DNA of 21,723 bases from Geminicoccaceae bacterium (lineage in GTDB: Bacteria > Pseudomonadota > Alphaproteobacteria > Geminicoccales > Geminicoccaceae), in NCBI GenBank assembly GCA_020446285.1, contig JAGREZ010000268.1, positions 707 through 22,429 of the forward strand, read 5' to 3'. The notes beneath the pieces were generated by a model. That model was not told where the DNA came from. It saw nothing but the letters and a program-made list of their open reading frames with translations, and did not search any database. Positions within the stretch are counted from its first letter, which is position 1, and the number at the start of each line of letters is the position of its first letter. A program made the translations under genes and the position numbers. Below, one piece after another: positions 8,345 to 14,843 of the stretch.

Positions 8345-8377
8345 CGCGGCGGGCTTCGCTCCCGGATGGGCGCGAGT

Positions 8378-9544
8378 CTACATCTCGCACTGTGCTGCGT
8401 AGCTGTCGCCATAATCCTCGAGCAGTTTCGCGTTGGTGACCGCCTTCACGCTGCCGTTCCCGTCCTCGACGATGTCGAGGAGGTACCAGTCCTGGACCGG
8501 GTGCTGGTTCTGGCCAAAGGCGAAATCGCCGCGCACGGAGGCGAAGTCCGCCTTGCGCAGGGCCTCGCGCAATGCGTCGATGTCGTCGACACCGCCGGTT
8601 TGTGCGAAGGCCGAAGCGATCAGCCGGGCGGTGTCATAACCCTGCGAGGCGTAATAGGTGATCGGCCGGTCATAGGTTTCCTGCCAGGCCGCGACGAATT
8701 CCCTGTTGGCCTCGTTGTCGAAGTCGATGTTCCAGTGCGCGGTCGCATGGATGCCGAGTGCAGCGTCACCGACCGCCTGAAGCACGACGGCGTCGGTCGA
8801 GGGTTCGGAGAGAACCATCGGGATCTGCCCCAGCAGTCCCGCCTGCTGGTACTGGCGCAGGAAGGCGATACCGAGTCCGCCCGGCTGGAACTGGAAGACG
8901 ACATCCGGTTCGGCGGCGCGGATCTGCGCCATTTCCGCCGCGAAATCGGTCTGGTCGAGCTGGGTGTAGATCTCGCCGACCGTCTCGCCCTCGAAGGTGC
9001 GCTTGAAGCCGGTGATCGCGTCCTTGCCTGCCTGATAGTTGGGTGCGAGCGCAAACGCCTTGCTGAAGCCGAGCTTCGTCGCAGCGGCACCGGCAGCCTC
9101 GTGCAGCGCGTCGTTCTGCCACGAGACGACGAAGTAGTTCTCGTTGCAGCCTTCTCCGGCGAGATTGGAAGGACCGGCATTCGGGCTCACATAGATCGCC
9201 CCGTTCTCGACGATGTCGGGCACGGTAGCACCGGCGACATTCGAGAAAACGATACCGGTCAGGAGCTTTACGCCCTCGTCGCCCATGTACTTCTCGGCGA
9301 TCTGGCGCCCGTTTCCGGGTTTGAGGCCGTCATCCTCGACCAGGAGCTCGACCGGCACGCCGCCAAGCTTGCCGTCTTCCATCGCGATCGCGAGCAACAT
9401 CCCGTCGCGAATATCCTGACCGAGATAGCCGGCCTTGCCGGAGAGTGTCGTGATCACGCCGATCTTGACGGCATCCTCGGCTGCTACGGGTGAGGCGAGC
9501 AGGCCGACCGCCGCCGCACCGAGCAGAAATTTGCGGAGTTCCAT
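8378..9544 (-). CDS. Periplasmic substrate-binding protein of a HAAT (Liv-type) ABC transporter
   Basis: A 388-aa type I periplasmic binding protein (LivJ/LivK superfamily, peripla_BP_6) that should deliver substrate to LivHMGF. A clear signal peptide spans residues 1-22: a basic MELRKF start, a hydrophobic stretch and a probable cut after PVAA. The mature start VKIGVITTLSGKAGYLGQD and the IVFSNVAGATVPDI region are typical. The ligand-contacting loops are not diagnostic by eye, so the substrate is unknown; the neighbours suggest an aromatic amine or acid. The start at 9544 has GGGAG 6 nt upstream. A promoter-like sequence and stacked dyads occupy the 171 nt between it and the dioxygenase gene, so this gene may also have its own promoter. 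It ends ...AAQCEM. Confidence 0.93.
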   Translation of the reverse strand: MELRKFLLGAAAVGLLASPVAAEDAVKIGVITTLSGKAGYLGQDIRDGMLLAIAMEDGKLGGVPVELLVEDDGLKPGNGRQIAEKYMGDEGVKLLTGIVFSNVAGATVPDIVENGAIYVSPNAGPSNLAGEGCNENYFVVSWQNDALHEAAGAAATKLGFSKAFALAPNYQAGKDAITGFKRTFEGETVGEIYTQLDQTDFAAEMAQIRAAEPDVVFQFQPGGLGIAFLRQYQQAGLLGQIPMVLSEPSTDAVVLQAVGDAALGIHATAHWNIDFDNEANREFVAAWQETYDRPITYYASQGYDTARLIASAFAQTGGVDDIDALREALRKADFASVRGDFAFGQNQHPVQDWYLLDIVEDGNGSVKAVTNAKLLEDYGDSYAAQCEM

Positions 9545-9579
9545 CGATGTCTCCCTTTGACCGCTTTTGGCTTGCCGAC

Positions 9580-9608
9580 AGTTGAGCCCGCATTCGATTT
9601 CGTTTCAA
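9580..9608 (-). promoter_or_regulatory. Candidate internal promoter before the binding-protein gene
   Basis: Minus strand: TTGAAA (9603-9608; 5/6 match to the -35), 17 nt, then TCAACT (9580-9585; 3/6 match to the -10). The predicted start is near 9573, about 30 nt before the ATG at 9544. A perfect dyad at 9615-9625 lies directly upstream of the -35. Confidence 0.35.
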
Positions 9609-9614
9609 GGGCTT

Positions 9615-9625
9615 CCTGTCACAGG
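9615..9625. repeat. 11-bp dyad CCTGTCACAGG next to the -35
   Basis: CCTGT and ACAGG are perfect reverse complements around one central base. The site is 6 nt upstream of the candidate -35 (9603-9608) of the binding-protein gene, a usual place for an activator or operator half-turn site. Confidence 0.35.
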
Positions 9626-9631
9626 CCGTTA

Positions 9632-9653
9632 TCAGCGCCGGAATCGCCGCTGA
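9632..9653. repeat. Hairpin-capable inverted repeat between the dioxygenase and binding-protein genes
   Basis: TCAGCG (9632-9637) and CGCTGA (9648-9653) are perfect complements around a 10-nt loop. It lies about 60 nt downstream of the dioxygenase stop in the direction of transcription. Lacking a T-run, it is not a classical terminator but could attenuate or protect the 3' end of the upstream mRNA. Confidence 0.25.
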
Positions 9654-9656
9654 GCA

Positions 9657-9671
9657 GTGAGGTGACCTCAC
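9657..9671. repeat. 15-bp dyad GTGAGGT-G-ACCTCAC
   Basis: Perfect 7-bp arms around a single central base. It is the strongest palindrome of the window by arm length relative to spacer, placed in the noncoding gap about 115-127 nt upstream of the binding-protein ATG. The shape suits a dimeric helix-turn-helix regulator (GntR/MarR/TetR style); no regulator gene is seen in the window. Confidence 0.45.
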
Positions 9672-9715
9672 AAGGGACGCCGGAACCGGGTTGGTTCATC
9701 GACGCGCGCGTATCC

Positions 9716-10258
9716 TCAAAGCGTGACCCAGCCCTCGGGTGGTTCCTTGCCCGGGTGCAGCGTGCCGCAGTTCGGGCAGGTGCGGGCTTTCTCGTCGGCA
9801 TAGAATGCCTTGTAGATGGGTGGCAGGTCGTCGACGATCGATTCGAGGTCGAGTTCGGCGCGGTGGACGAGGTGTCGGCACTCGAAGCAGTACCATTCCA
9901 TCGCATCCAGCGCGCCTTCGGGACGCGGCGGCTCGACGACGAGTCCGATCGACCCTTCTTGCGGGCGCTGCGGCGAATGACGCACATGTGCGGGACAGAG
10001 AAAGACCTCGCCCTCGCGGATCGGCACGTCGTAGAACTCCTTGCCGTCATGCAGCTTGAGCAGCATGTCGCCCTTGAGCTGGTAGAAGAACTCGTCGACC
10101 GGATCGTCGTGATAGTCGGTACGCCTGTTCGGGCCGCCCACCACCATCACGACCATGTCGGCATCCCTGAACACCATCTGGTTGCCTACCGGCGGTTTGA
10201 GCAAGTGTCTGTGTTCATCGATCCAATTTTGAAAATTGAAAGCTGCAAGACGGCTCAT
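9716..10258 (-). CDS. nbaC: 3-hydroxyanthranilate 3,4-dioxygenase
   Basis: A 180-aa Fe(II) cupin enzyme that opens the ring of 3-hydroxyanthranilate with O2 to give 2-amino-3-carboxymuconate semialdehyde (ACMS), in the cytoplasm. Every key residue known from the Cupriavidus metallidurans enzyme is present, shifted by one: iron ligands His50, Glu56 and His94; substrate-binding Arg46, Arg98 and Glu109; and the rubredoxin-like second metal site Cys124, Cys127, Cys161 and Cys164 (CFEC, CPNC). The segments KPPVGNQ, TDYHDDPVDEFFYQLKG and HVRHSPQRP are near-diagnostic. The length matches the bacterial form. The ATG at 10258 has GGGGAG 6-7 nt upstream. It lies 40 nt after the DapA-like gene. ACMS normally goes on to ACMS decarboxylase or cyclises to quinolinate; no such follow-on enzyme is in the window. 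Confidence 0.97.
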   Translation of the reverse strand: MSRLAAFNFQNWIDEHRHLLKPPVGNQMVFRDADMVVMVVGGPNRRTDYHDDPVDEFFYQLKGDMLLKLHDGKEFYDVPIREGEVFLCPAHVRHSPQRPQEGSIGLVVEPPRPEGALDAMEWYCFECRHLVHRAELDLESIVDDLPPIYKAFYADEKARTCPNCGTLHPGKEPPEGWVTL

Positions 10259-10298
10259 GTCGGTCTCCCCTTTGCATCCCGTTACCTGAAGGGCCCTG

Positions 10299-11255
10299 TC
10301 AGCCCGTCGTCAATCCGGATGCTTCGAATGCCTCGCGGGTTGCGCGTTTCTCTTCATCGTTCAGTTCGAGCAATGGCGTACGCACATGGCCACCCTTCTG
10401 CCCCAGCAGGTTCTGCCAGTATTTCTGGTGGCTGTGCGGTTTTTCGGCAGGTCGCGTTTCCTTCAGGGCCCGGCGTACCGGATCGAGACTGGCCGAAACC
10501 TCCCGCGCCTCGTCATGCTTTCCCGCAAATGCGAGATCGGTGTATTCGCGCATGCGCCTGTCGGCTTTGGTCTGCAGGAGAAAGGGCGGCGAGCTGCAGA
10601 GATAGAGTTTCCATCCGAGCTCGATGATATTCTCGAGCCACTCATCCTCCGATGCGGTGGAGACGATCAGCCGGTCGCTCGCGAGGCGTGATAGTTCGGC
10701 ATACATCGCCCGCGGGACCGAATATTTGATCGCCACGACCGTTTCGAGATCGGCGAGGCGATTGCAGAGTTCGGGACTCATCAGATAGCCGCTGTCAGGG
10801 TGCGACCAGAGCGCGATGCCGATATCGACCTCTTCGGCAATGGTTTCGTAATAACGGAGAAGCGTCTCGTCCTGCCACTTGTGAAAATGCAGGATGGGCG
10901 CATGAACCACGATCCAGTCGGCGCCGCAGGCCTCGGCATGGCGGGCAAGCTCGAGGACCACAGACATGTTCTGGTCCGAGCACGACATGATTGTCTGCGC
11001 ACGGTTGCCGCAGCTTTCGACGGCAAGATCGAAGCTGCGTTTGCGCTCGTCGAGCGACATGGAGAAGAACTCGCCCTGCTTGCCGGCGATGAATACGCCG
11101 TCGATGCCGAGATCGCGGGTCCAGTGCTCAATGTTCGCCTGAAACCCCTTTTCGTCGAGCGATCCGTCTTCGGCGAACGGGGTGAGGGCGGCCGACCAGA
11201 TTCCCTTCATGGTGGCGAAGGCGTGCGCCTTGGCGTTGCCGCGTTCGTATTTCAT
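10299..11255 (-). CDS. DapA-family lyase with an altered active site
   Basis: A 318-aa (beta/alpha)8 protein of the dihydrodipicolinate synthase / N-acetylneuraminate lyase family, class I Schiff-base aldolases or dehydratases acting on 2-oxo acids. The family core starts near residue 17 (KGIWSAALTPFAEDGSLD). The Schiff-base lysine is kept as Lys177 in VVAIKYS. The motif that is GTTGE in true DapA reads GKQGE (58-62), and the YNVP segment that carries the catalytic Tyr reads WSHP (150-153), so it should not make dihydrodipicolinate. The ATG at 11255 overlaps the molybdenum-hydroxylase stop by 4 nt and has AGGGAA 7 nt upstream. Sitting between an oxidising enzyme and the ring-cleavage dioxygenase, it probably acts on an intermediate of the same pathway. 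Its substrate is unknown to me. Confidence 0.88.
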   Translation of the reverse strand: MKYERGNAKAHAFATMKGIWSAALTPFAEDGSLDEKGFQANIEHWTRDLGIDGVFIAGKQGEFFSMSLDERKRSFDLAVESCGNRAQTIMSCSDQNMSVVLELARHAEACGADWIVVHAPILHFHKWQDETLLRYYETIAEEVDIGIALWSHPDSGYLMSPELCNRLADLETVVAIKYSVPRAMYAELSRLASDRLIVSTASEDEWLENIIELGWKLYLCSSPPFLLQTKADRRMREYTDLAFAGKHDEAREVSASLDPVRRALKETRPAEKPHSHQKYWQNLLGQKGGHVRTPLLELNDEEKRATREAFEASGLTTG

Positions 11256-13480
11256 CGCAGTTCCCTGTTTCCCGTTCCGACCCGAAGTGCGCGCCAGATT
11301 TTCTGTGAGGTCAAGGGTAGCTGCAAAGCATCGTCGCCGACAGCGCCGATGGCATCGTGGATCGCGTTGAGAATGGCTGCCGGAATCCCGATGCAGCCGG
11401 CCTCGCCGACACCCTTTGCTCCCAGCGGATTGGCGCTGGAGGGTACGCTTTTCGAACGTATATGCACCTCGTACGGCATGTCGCTCGCGCGCGGCAGGGC
11501 GTAGTCCATCAGCGAGCCGGTAACGAGCTGGCCGTTCGTGTCATGCAGGATCTCCTCCATCAACACACAGCCAAGCCCCTGGGCGAGACCACCCCGCATC
11601 TGTCCCTCGACGAGCAGCGGATTGATGACCTCGCCCGTATCGTCGATCCAGTCGATCCGTTCGACCGCGATGTCTCCCGTTTCCCCGTCGATCCGCACGA
11701 TGGCCGCCACGGCACCGCTGGCCCAGGCTTCGTGCGGTGTCTGATAGCGGTGTGAGAGCGACAAGGGCGGCAGGCCGCGCCGGGCACGCTCGTGCGCCAC
11801 GCCTTCAAGCACCGCGCAAGAATCGCCGGGTCGCCCGTTACCGGTCGTGTCGAGGCCGAGCGCTCTCGCTTCCTCCCGCAGACACAACATGAAGCGGCCA
11901 GCGACCTCATCCATCGCACTTCCGCCGATGGCTGTACCGCGGCTCGCGAGCGCGCCGATACCGTCATCGAGATCGTCGAGCGATGCGGTGGTGACCTCGA
12001 TCCGGTCGACGGGAACATGGAGCCTGTCGGCGACGATCTGGCTCGTCGCCGTGGCGCGACCCTGGCCCTGGGCGCTCGTTCCCGTCGCGGCGTGAATGTC
12101 GCCATTGGGCATCAGGGTGAGGGCAGCCGTTTCGAATCCCTGTCCGCAGGGCTCGATGAAGAGGGCGATTCCGAGGCCGACCGTTTCGCCTACCGCCCGC
12201 CGCCTGCGCAATTCCTTACCCAGATCCGAAAGCCCGGCATCGATTTCCAGTCTCCGCAGAAGCGCAGCGTAGTCGCCACTGTCGAGACGCTCGCCGGTCG
12301 CGGTCAGCCCCGGCAGGCTTTCCGCCGGGCGCAGATTCTGCCGTCGGATGGCGAGGCGGTCGAGGCCCGTGGCATCCGCCGCCCGATCCATCAACCGCTC
12401 CATGAGCATCGCCGCCTCGGGCCGGCCCGCTCCCCGGTAGATGTTCACGGCCGGCCGATCGCTTCGGTGTGTCACGAGGCGAATGTCGATCCGATCCACA
12501 GCGTAGGGGCCGGGCAGGATGCGGGCGGCGTTGCGCGGCGCGGCGAAGGCGGAGTAAGGTGTCCAGTGACCGAGATCGAAATCGAGTTTCGCTTCGAGTG
12601 CGAGAATCCTGCCATCGTCGGCAATCGCCATCCGCGCGCATGTCCGCGCACCCCGCCCGCGTGTCGCCGAGAGAAGATCCTCCGCGCGAGACCCCGTCCA
12701 GCGGACCGTGCGGCGAAGGCGCAGCGCGCAGGCGGCAGTCACTACATCCTCGGGCATGATCGATGCCTTGCCGCCGAACGCGCCGCCGACATCGGTATTG
12801 ACGATGTGCACGCCGGACGGATCGAGACCGAGTATGGCTGCCAGATCGTCGCGGCAGCGAAAGGGGGTCTGTGTCGAGAGCCGGACCCGCAGCACCGTTC
12901 CATCGTAACCGGCGACACAGGCGCGTGGTTCCATGGGTGACGGTGCGACGAGCGGATGATCGAGAACCGTCTCGACGATATGCGCGGCGCTGGCGAATGC
13001 GCCTTCAACATCGCCGCTTTGCCAGCGGCCGGCCTCTCGTTGCCGCTCGCCGCCTGACACGCCGTCGGTTTCGAGCGCGATCGTTTCGAGCGCATCGAGG
13101 ACCACATTGCGGTTTTCGCCGATCACTACCGCGACGGGTTGCCCCACCGCCTCGATGCGCCCGTGCGCGAGGCCGAACATGGGCATCATTTCGGCGCGTG
13201 GGAGAAGGGGATTGACCGATGACGGGCCGACCGGCCCAAGGGTCTCAGCATCGTGTACCGCGACGATGCCGGGTATGGCGCGCGCCTCATCCAGATCGAG
13301 CCGCGTGATCCTGCCGCAAGCGAGCGGCGAGCGGAAGAACTCGGCAAGAAGACAATCCGCCGGTGCCGCATCGCCCGTGAACGAGCCTTCGCCGCGCAGG
13401 AGCCTGTCATCCTCGCAGCGGCGAAGTGACCGACCCTTCCACCTCCGGCTGCCGTTCCCGTCCGCCTGCTCCGCGTCCAA
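11252..13480 (-). CDS. Xanthine dehydrogenase-family molybdopterin-binding (large) subunit
   Basis: About 742 aa of the molybdenum-cofactor subunit of the xanthine dehydrogenase / aldehyde oxidase / CO dehydrogenase family, which hydroxylates N-heteroaromatics or aldehydes with water as oxygen source. Visible features are the N-terminal GRSLRRCEDDRLLRGEGSFTGD block (about 16-37), the VGGAFGGK cofactor loop, YRGAGRPEA, the GTSAQGQG loop and the catalytic Glu693 in KGVGEAGC. The length is slightly short of the usual 760-800. The start is not certain: ATG is absent near the family N-terminus, and I choose TTG at 13480, which has AGGGAGCAGG upstream and lies about 25 nt after a candidate promoter's start site. 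Opening further to 13771 would run through ubiX on the other strand. No FAD or 2Fe-2S subunit gene is adjacent, which is unusual. It is the first gene of the long minus-strand operon. Confidence 0.9.
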   Translation of the reverse strand: MDAEQADGNGSRRWKGRSLRRCEDDRLLRGEGSFTGDAAPADCLLAEFFRSPLACGRITRLDLDEARAIPGIVAVHDAETLGPVGPSSVNPLLPRAEMMPMFGLAHGRIEAVGQPVAVVIGENRNVVLDALETIALETDGVSGGERQREAGRWQSGDVEGAFASAAHIVETVLDHPLVAPSPMEPRACVAGYDGTVLRVRLSTQTPFRCRDDLAAILGLDPSGVHIVNTDVGGAFGGKASIMPEDVVTAACALRLRRTVRWTGSRAEDLLSATRGRGARTCARMAIADDGRILALEAKLDFDLGHWTPYSAFAAPRNAARILPGPYAVDRIDIRLVTHRSDRPAVNIYRGAGRPEAAMLMERLMDRAADATGLDRLAIRRQNLRPAESLPGLTATGERLDSGDYAALLRRLEIDAGLSDLGKELRRRRAVGETVGLGIALFIEPCGQGFETAALTLMPNGDIHAATGTSAQGQGRATATSQIVADRLHVPVDRIEVTTASLDDLDDGIGALASRGTAIGGSAMDEVAGRFMLCLREEARALGLDTTGNGRPGDSCAVLEGVAHERARRGLPPLSLSHRYQTPHEAWASGAVAAIVRIDGETGDIAVERIDWIDDTGEVINPLLVEGQMRGGLAQGLGCVLMEEILHDTNGQLVTGSLMDYALPRASDMPYEVHIRSKSVPSSANPLGAKGVGEAGCIGIPAAILNAIHDAIGAVGDDALQLPLTSQKIWRALRVGTGNRELR

Positions 13481-13511
13481 CGCTACCTGCTCCCTGAAAG
13501 TGCCTTCGGCA

Positions 13512-13539
13512 ATTGTGCAGGAACGCACGGCAATGGCAA
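13512..13539 (-). promoter_or_regulatory. Candidate sigma-70-type promoter of the molybdenum-hydroxylase operon
   Basis: Minus strand: TTGCCA (13534-13539, 5/6 match), 16 nt, CACAAT (13512-13517, 4/6 match). The predicted start near 13505 leaves a 25-nt leader containing the AGGGAGCAGG ribosome-binding sequence before TTG 13480. The alternative GTG at 13528 would fall upstream of the transcript start, which supports the TTG. Confidence 0.4.
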
Positions 13540-13563
13540 TCTCCGGACAGGTAGGGTCAAGAC

Positions 13564-13583
13564 GGGTGCGGCGAGTGCCGCCC
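13564..13583. repeat. GC-rich hairpin in the divergent ubiX / molybdenum-hydroxylase region
   Basis: GGG-T-GCGGC (13564-13572), loop GAGT, then GCCGC-CC (13577-13583): a 5-bp perfect stem extended by two G-C pairs past a bulge. It lies about 37-56 nt upstream of the ubiX start and could be part of a shared operator. No T-run follows. Confidence 0.25.
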
Positions 13584-13619
13584 TTGTGTCGCCCGGCCGG
13601 CTCGCCTAGGAGAAAGGCG

Positions 13620-14246
13620 TTGAAGAAACTTCTGGGCAGGCTGATGCGACGGCTGGTTGTGGCGATCACGGGTGCGAGCGGCGCCATCTTCGGCGTTCGT
13701 CTTCTCCGGCTCTTGCGCGCACAGGGCGGGATCGAGACCCATCTCGTGGTGAGCAAGGCTGCCGCACTCACCCTTTCGGCGGAATGCGGTCTCTCGCCTG
13801 CCGATGTCGCGGCGCTGGCGGATCATACCCATGCGTCAGGCAATATCGGCGCGCCGATCTCCTCCGGCTCGTTTCGAACCGACGGTATGATCGTCGCTCC
13901 CTGCTCGATCCGTACCGCCTCGGCGATCGCGACCGGGGTGACCGATGGACTCGTCAGCCGGGCTGCCGATGTCATGCTCAAGGAGAGGCGGCTGCTGCTG
14001 CTCGCCATTCGCGAGACCCCGCTGCATGCGGGGCATCTCGAAAGGCTCGCGACACTCGCCCGTCTCGGTGCGATCATCTTTCCGCCGGTGCCCGGTTTCT
14101 ATGGTCGGCCGGAAACGCTGGAGGAGATGGTCGATCACAGCTGCATGCGCATGCTCGATCAGTTCGGCATCCACACCGATGTGGCACCGCGCTGGGGCGA
14201 GGCGGATGGCATCGTCGCATTCGGCGCTCGCGAGGCGGGCGCATGA
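13620..14246 (+). CDS. ubiX: UbiX/Pad1-family flavin prenyltransferase
   Basis: A roughly 200-aa flavoprotein that prenylates FMN from dimethylallyl phosphate to make the cofactor of UbiD-type decarboxylases (ubiquinone synthesis or aromatic acid decarboxylation). The N-terminal FMN loop ITGASGAIFGVRLL, the PCSIRTASAIATG segment, the phosphate-binding RETPLH and the late FYGRPETLEEMVDH block are all classical. Two starts compete. ATG at 13644 gives MRRLVVAITGASG, the usual family N-terminus, but lacks a well-placed ribosome-binding site. TTG at 13620 has AGGAG with an ideal 7-nt spacer and adds eight residues (MKKLLGRL); I take the TTG on ribosome-binding grounds. It overlaps the next gene as ATGA. 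No ubiD is in the window. Confidence 0.93.
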   Translation: MKKLLGRLMRRLVVAITGASGAIFGVRLLRLLRAQGGIETHLVVSKAAALTLSAECGLSPADVAALADHTHASGNIGAPISSGSFRTDGMIVAPCSIRTASAIATGVTDGLVSRAADVMLKERRLLLLAIRETPLHAGHLERLATLARLGAIIFPPVPGFYGRPETLEEMVDHSCMRMLDQFGIHTDVAPRWGEADGIVAFGAREAGA

Positions 14247-14767
14247 CCGGACATCCCTCTCTCTGGACCTTCGCCATCGCCTTCTACGGCAAGCCCGGTG
14301 TGTCGGACTCGCTGATCGCGCTCCAGGACCGTCTCGGCGCGGATGTCGACCGGCTGCTCTTTGCCCTCTGGGCCGGTCAGGCCTTCGGACACGAACTCGA
14401 TGGTAGCGACAGAAGGAAGGCGGCTGAGCTGGTCGAGGGCTGGCAAAGCGAGGTCGTGGCACCCCTTCGCGCCGCTCGCCGCGCCATACTCGCCCGCTCA
14501 CCGCTTGCGTCGCGACAGTGTGAGCGGATCGATGCGTTGCGCGAGGAACTGCTTGAGGTCGAGATCCGCCTCGAACATGTCGAACTGGATGCGCTCGAAG
14601 GCCTGCCCGCCGCATGGGGTGAGGCTTCATCCACTGGCCCCGCCGAACGACATGCCTGCGCCATGCGCAATCTCCGCTCCCTCCTCGCCGATCTCGATGT
14701 GGAGCCCGACGGTAAAAGTGAAGCCGCAGTCGGTGTCATCAGCGCCGCACTCCGGCGACTCCCGTAG
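14243..14767 (+). CDS. TIGR02444 (DUF2390) family protein
   Basis: A 174-aa soluble, helix-rich protein with no signal peptide. The N-terminal block SLWTFAIAFYGKPGVSDSLI followed by ALQDRLGADVDRLLFALWAG (residues about 5-44) is the hallmark of the TIGR02444/DUF2390 family; function unknown. The rest is rich in Arg, Glu, Leu and Ala with heptad-like stretches around residues 75-125, suggesting long helices. The ATG overlaps the ubiX stop by 4 nt, so the two genes are co-translated, which hints at a link with UbiX or ubiquinone metabolism, but this is inference from position only. Confidence 0.85.
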   Translation: MTGHPSLWTFAIAFYGKPGVSDSLIALQDRLGADVDRLLFALWAGQAFGHELDGSDRRKAAELVEGWQSEVVAPLRAARRAILARSPLASRQCERIDALREELLEVEIRLEHVELDALEGLPAAWGEASSTGPAERHACAMRNLRSLLADLDVEPDGKSEAAVGVISAALRRLP

Positions 14768-14843
14768 AACGCGATGTAGAGCGAAATCGTCAACCGGGAA
14801 TTTTATCCAACGCAGAGGACCACCTCGCCGGGCGAACCTGCAT

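Noticed and set aside
8072..9493. Plus-strand open frame of 473 codons opposite livH and the binding-protein gene
   Set aside because: No family motifs; the minus-strand proteins have signal peptide, membrane and family signatures, so this is a shadow frame.
13481..13771. N-terminal extension of the molybdenum-hydroxylase subunit to 13771
   Set aside because: It would overlap ubiX head-on, adds a basic low-complexity stretch unlike the family, and the TTG at 13480 has better ribosome-binding and promoter context.
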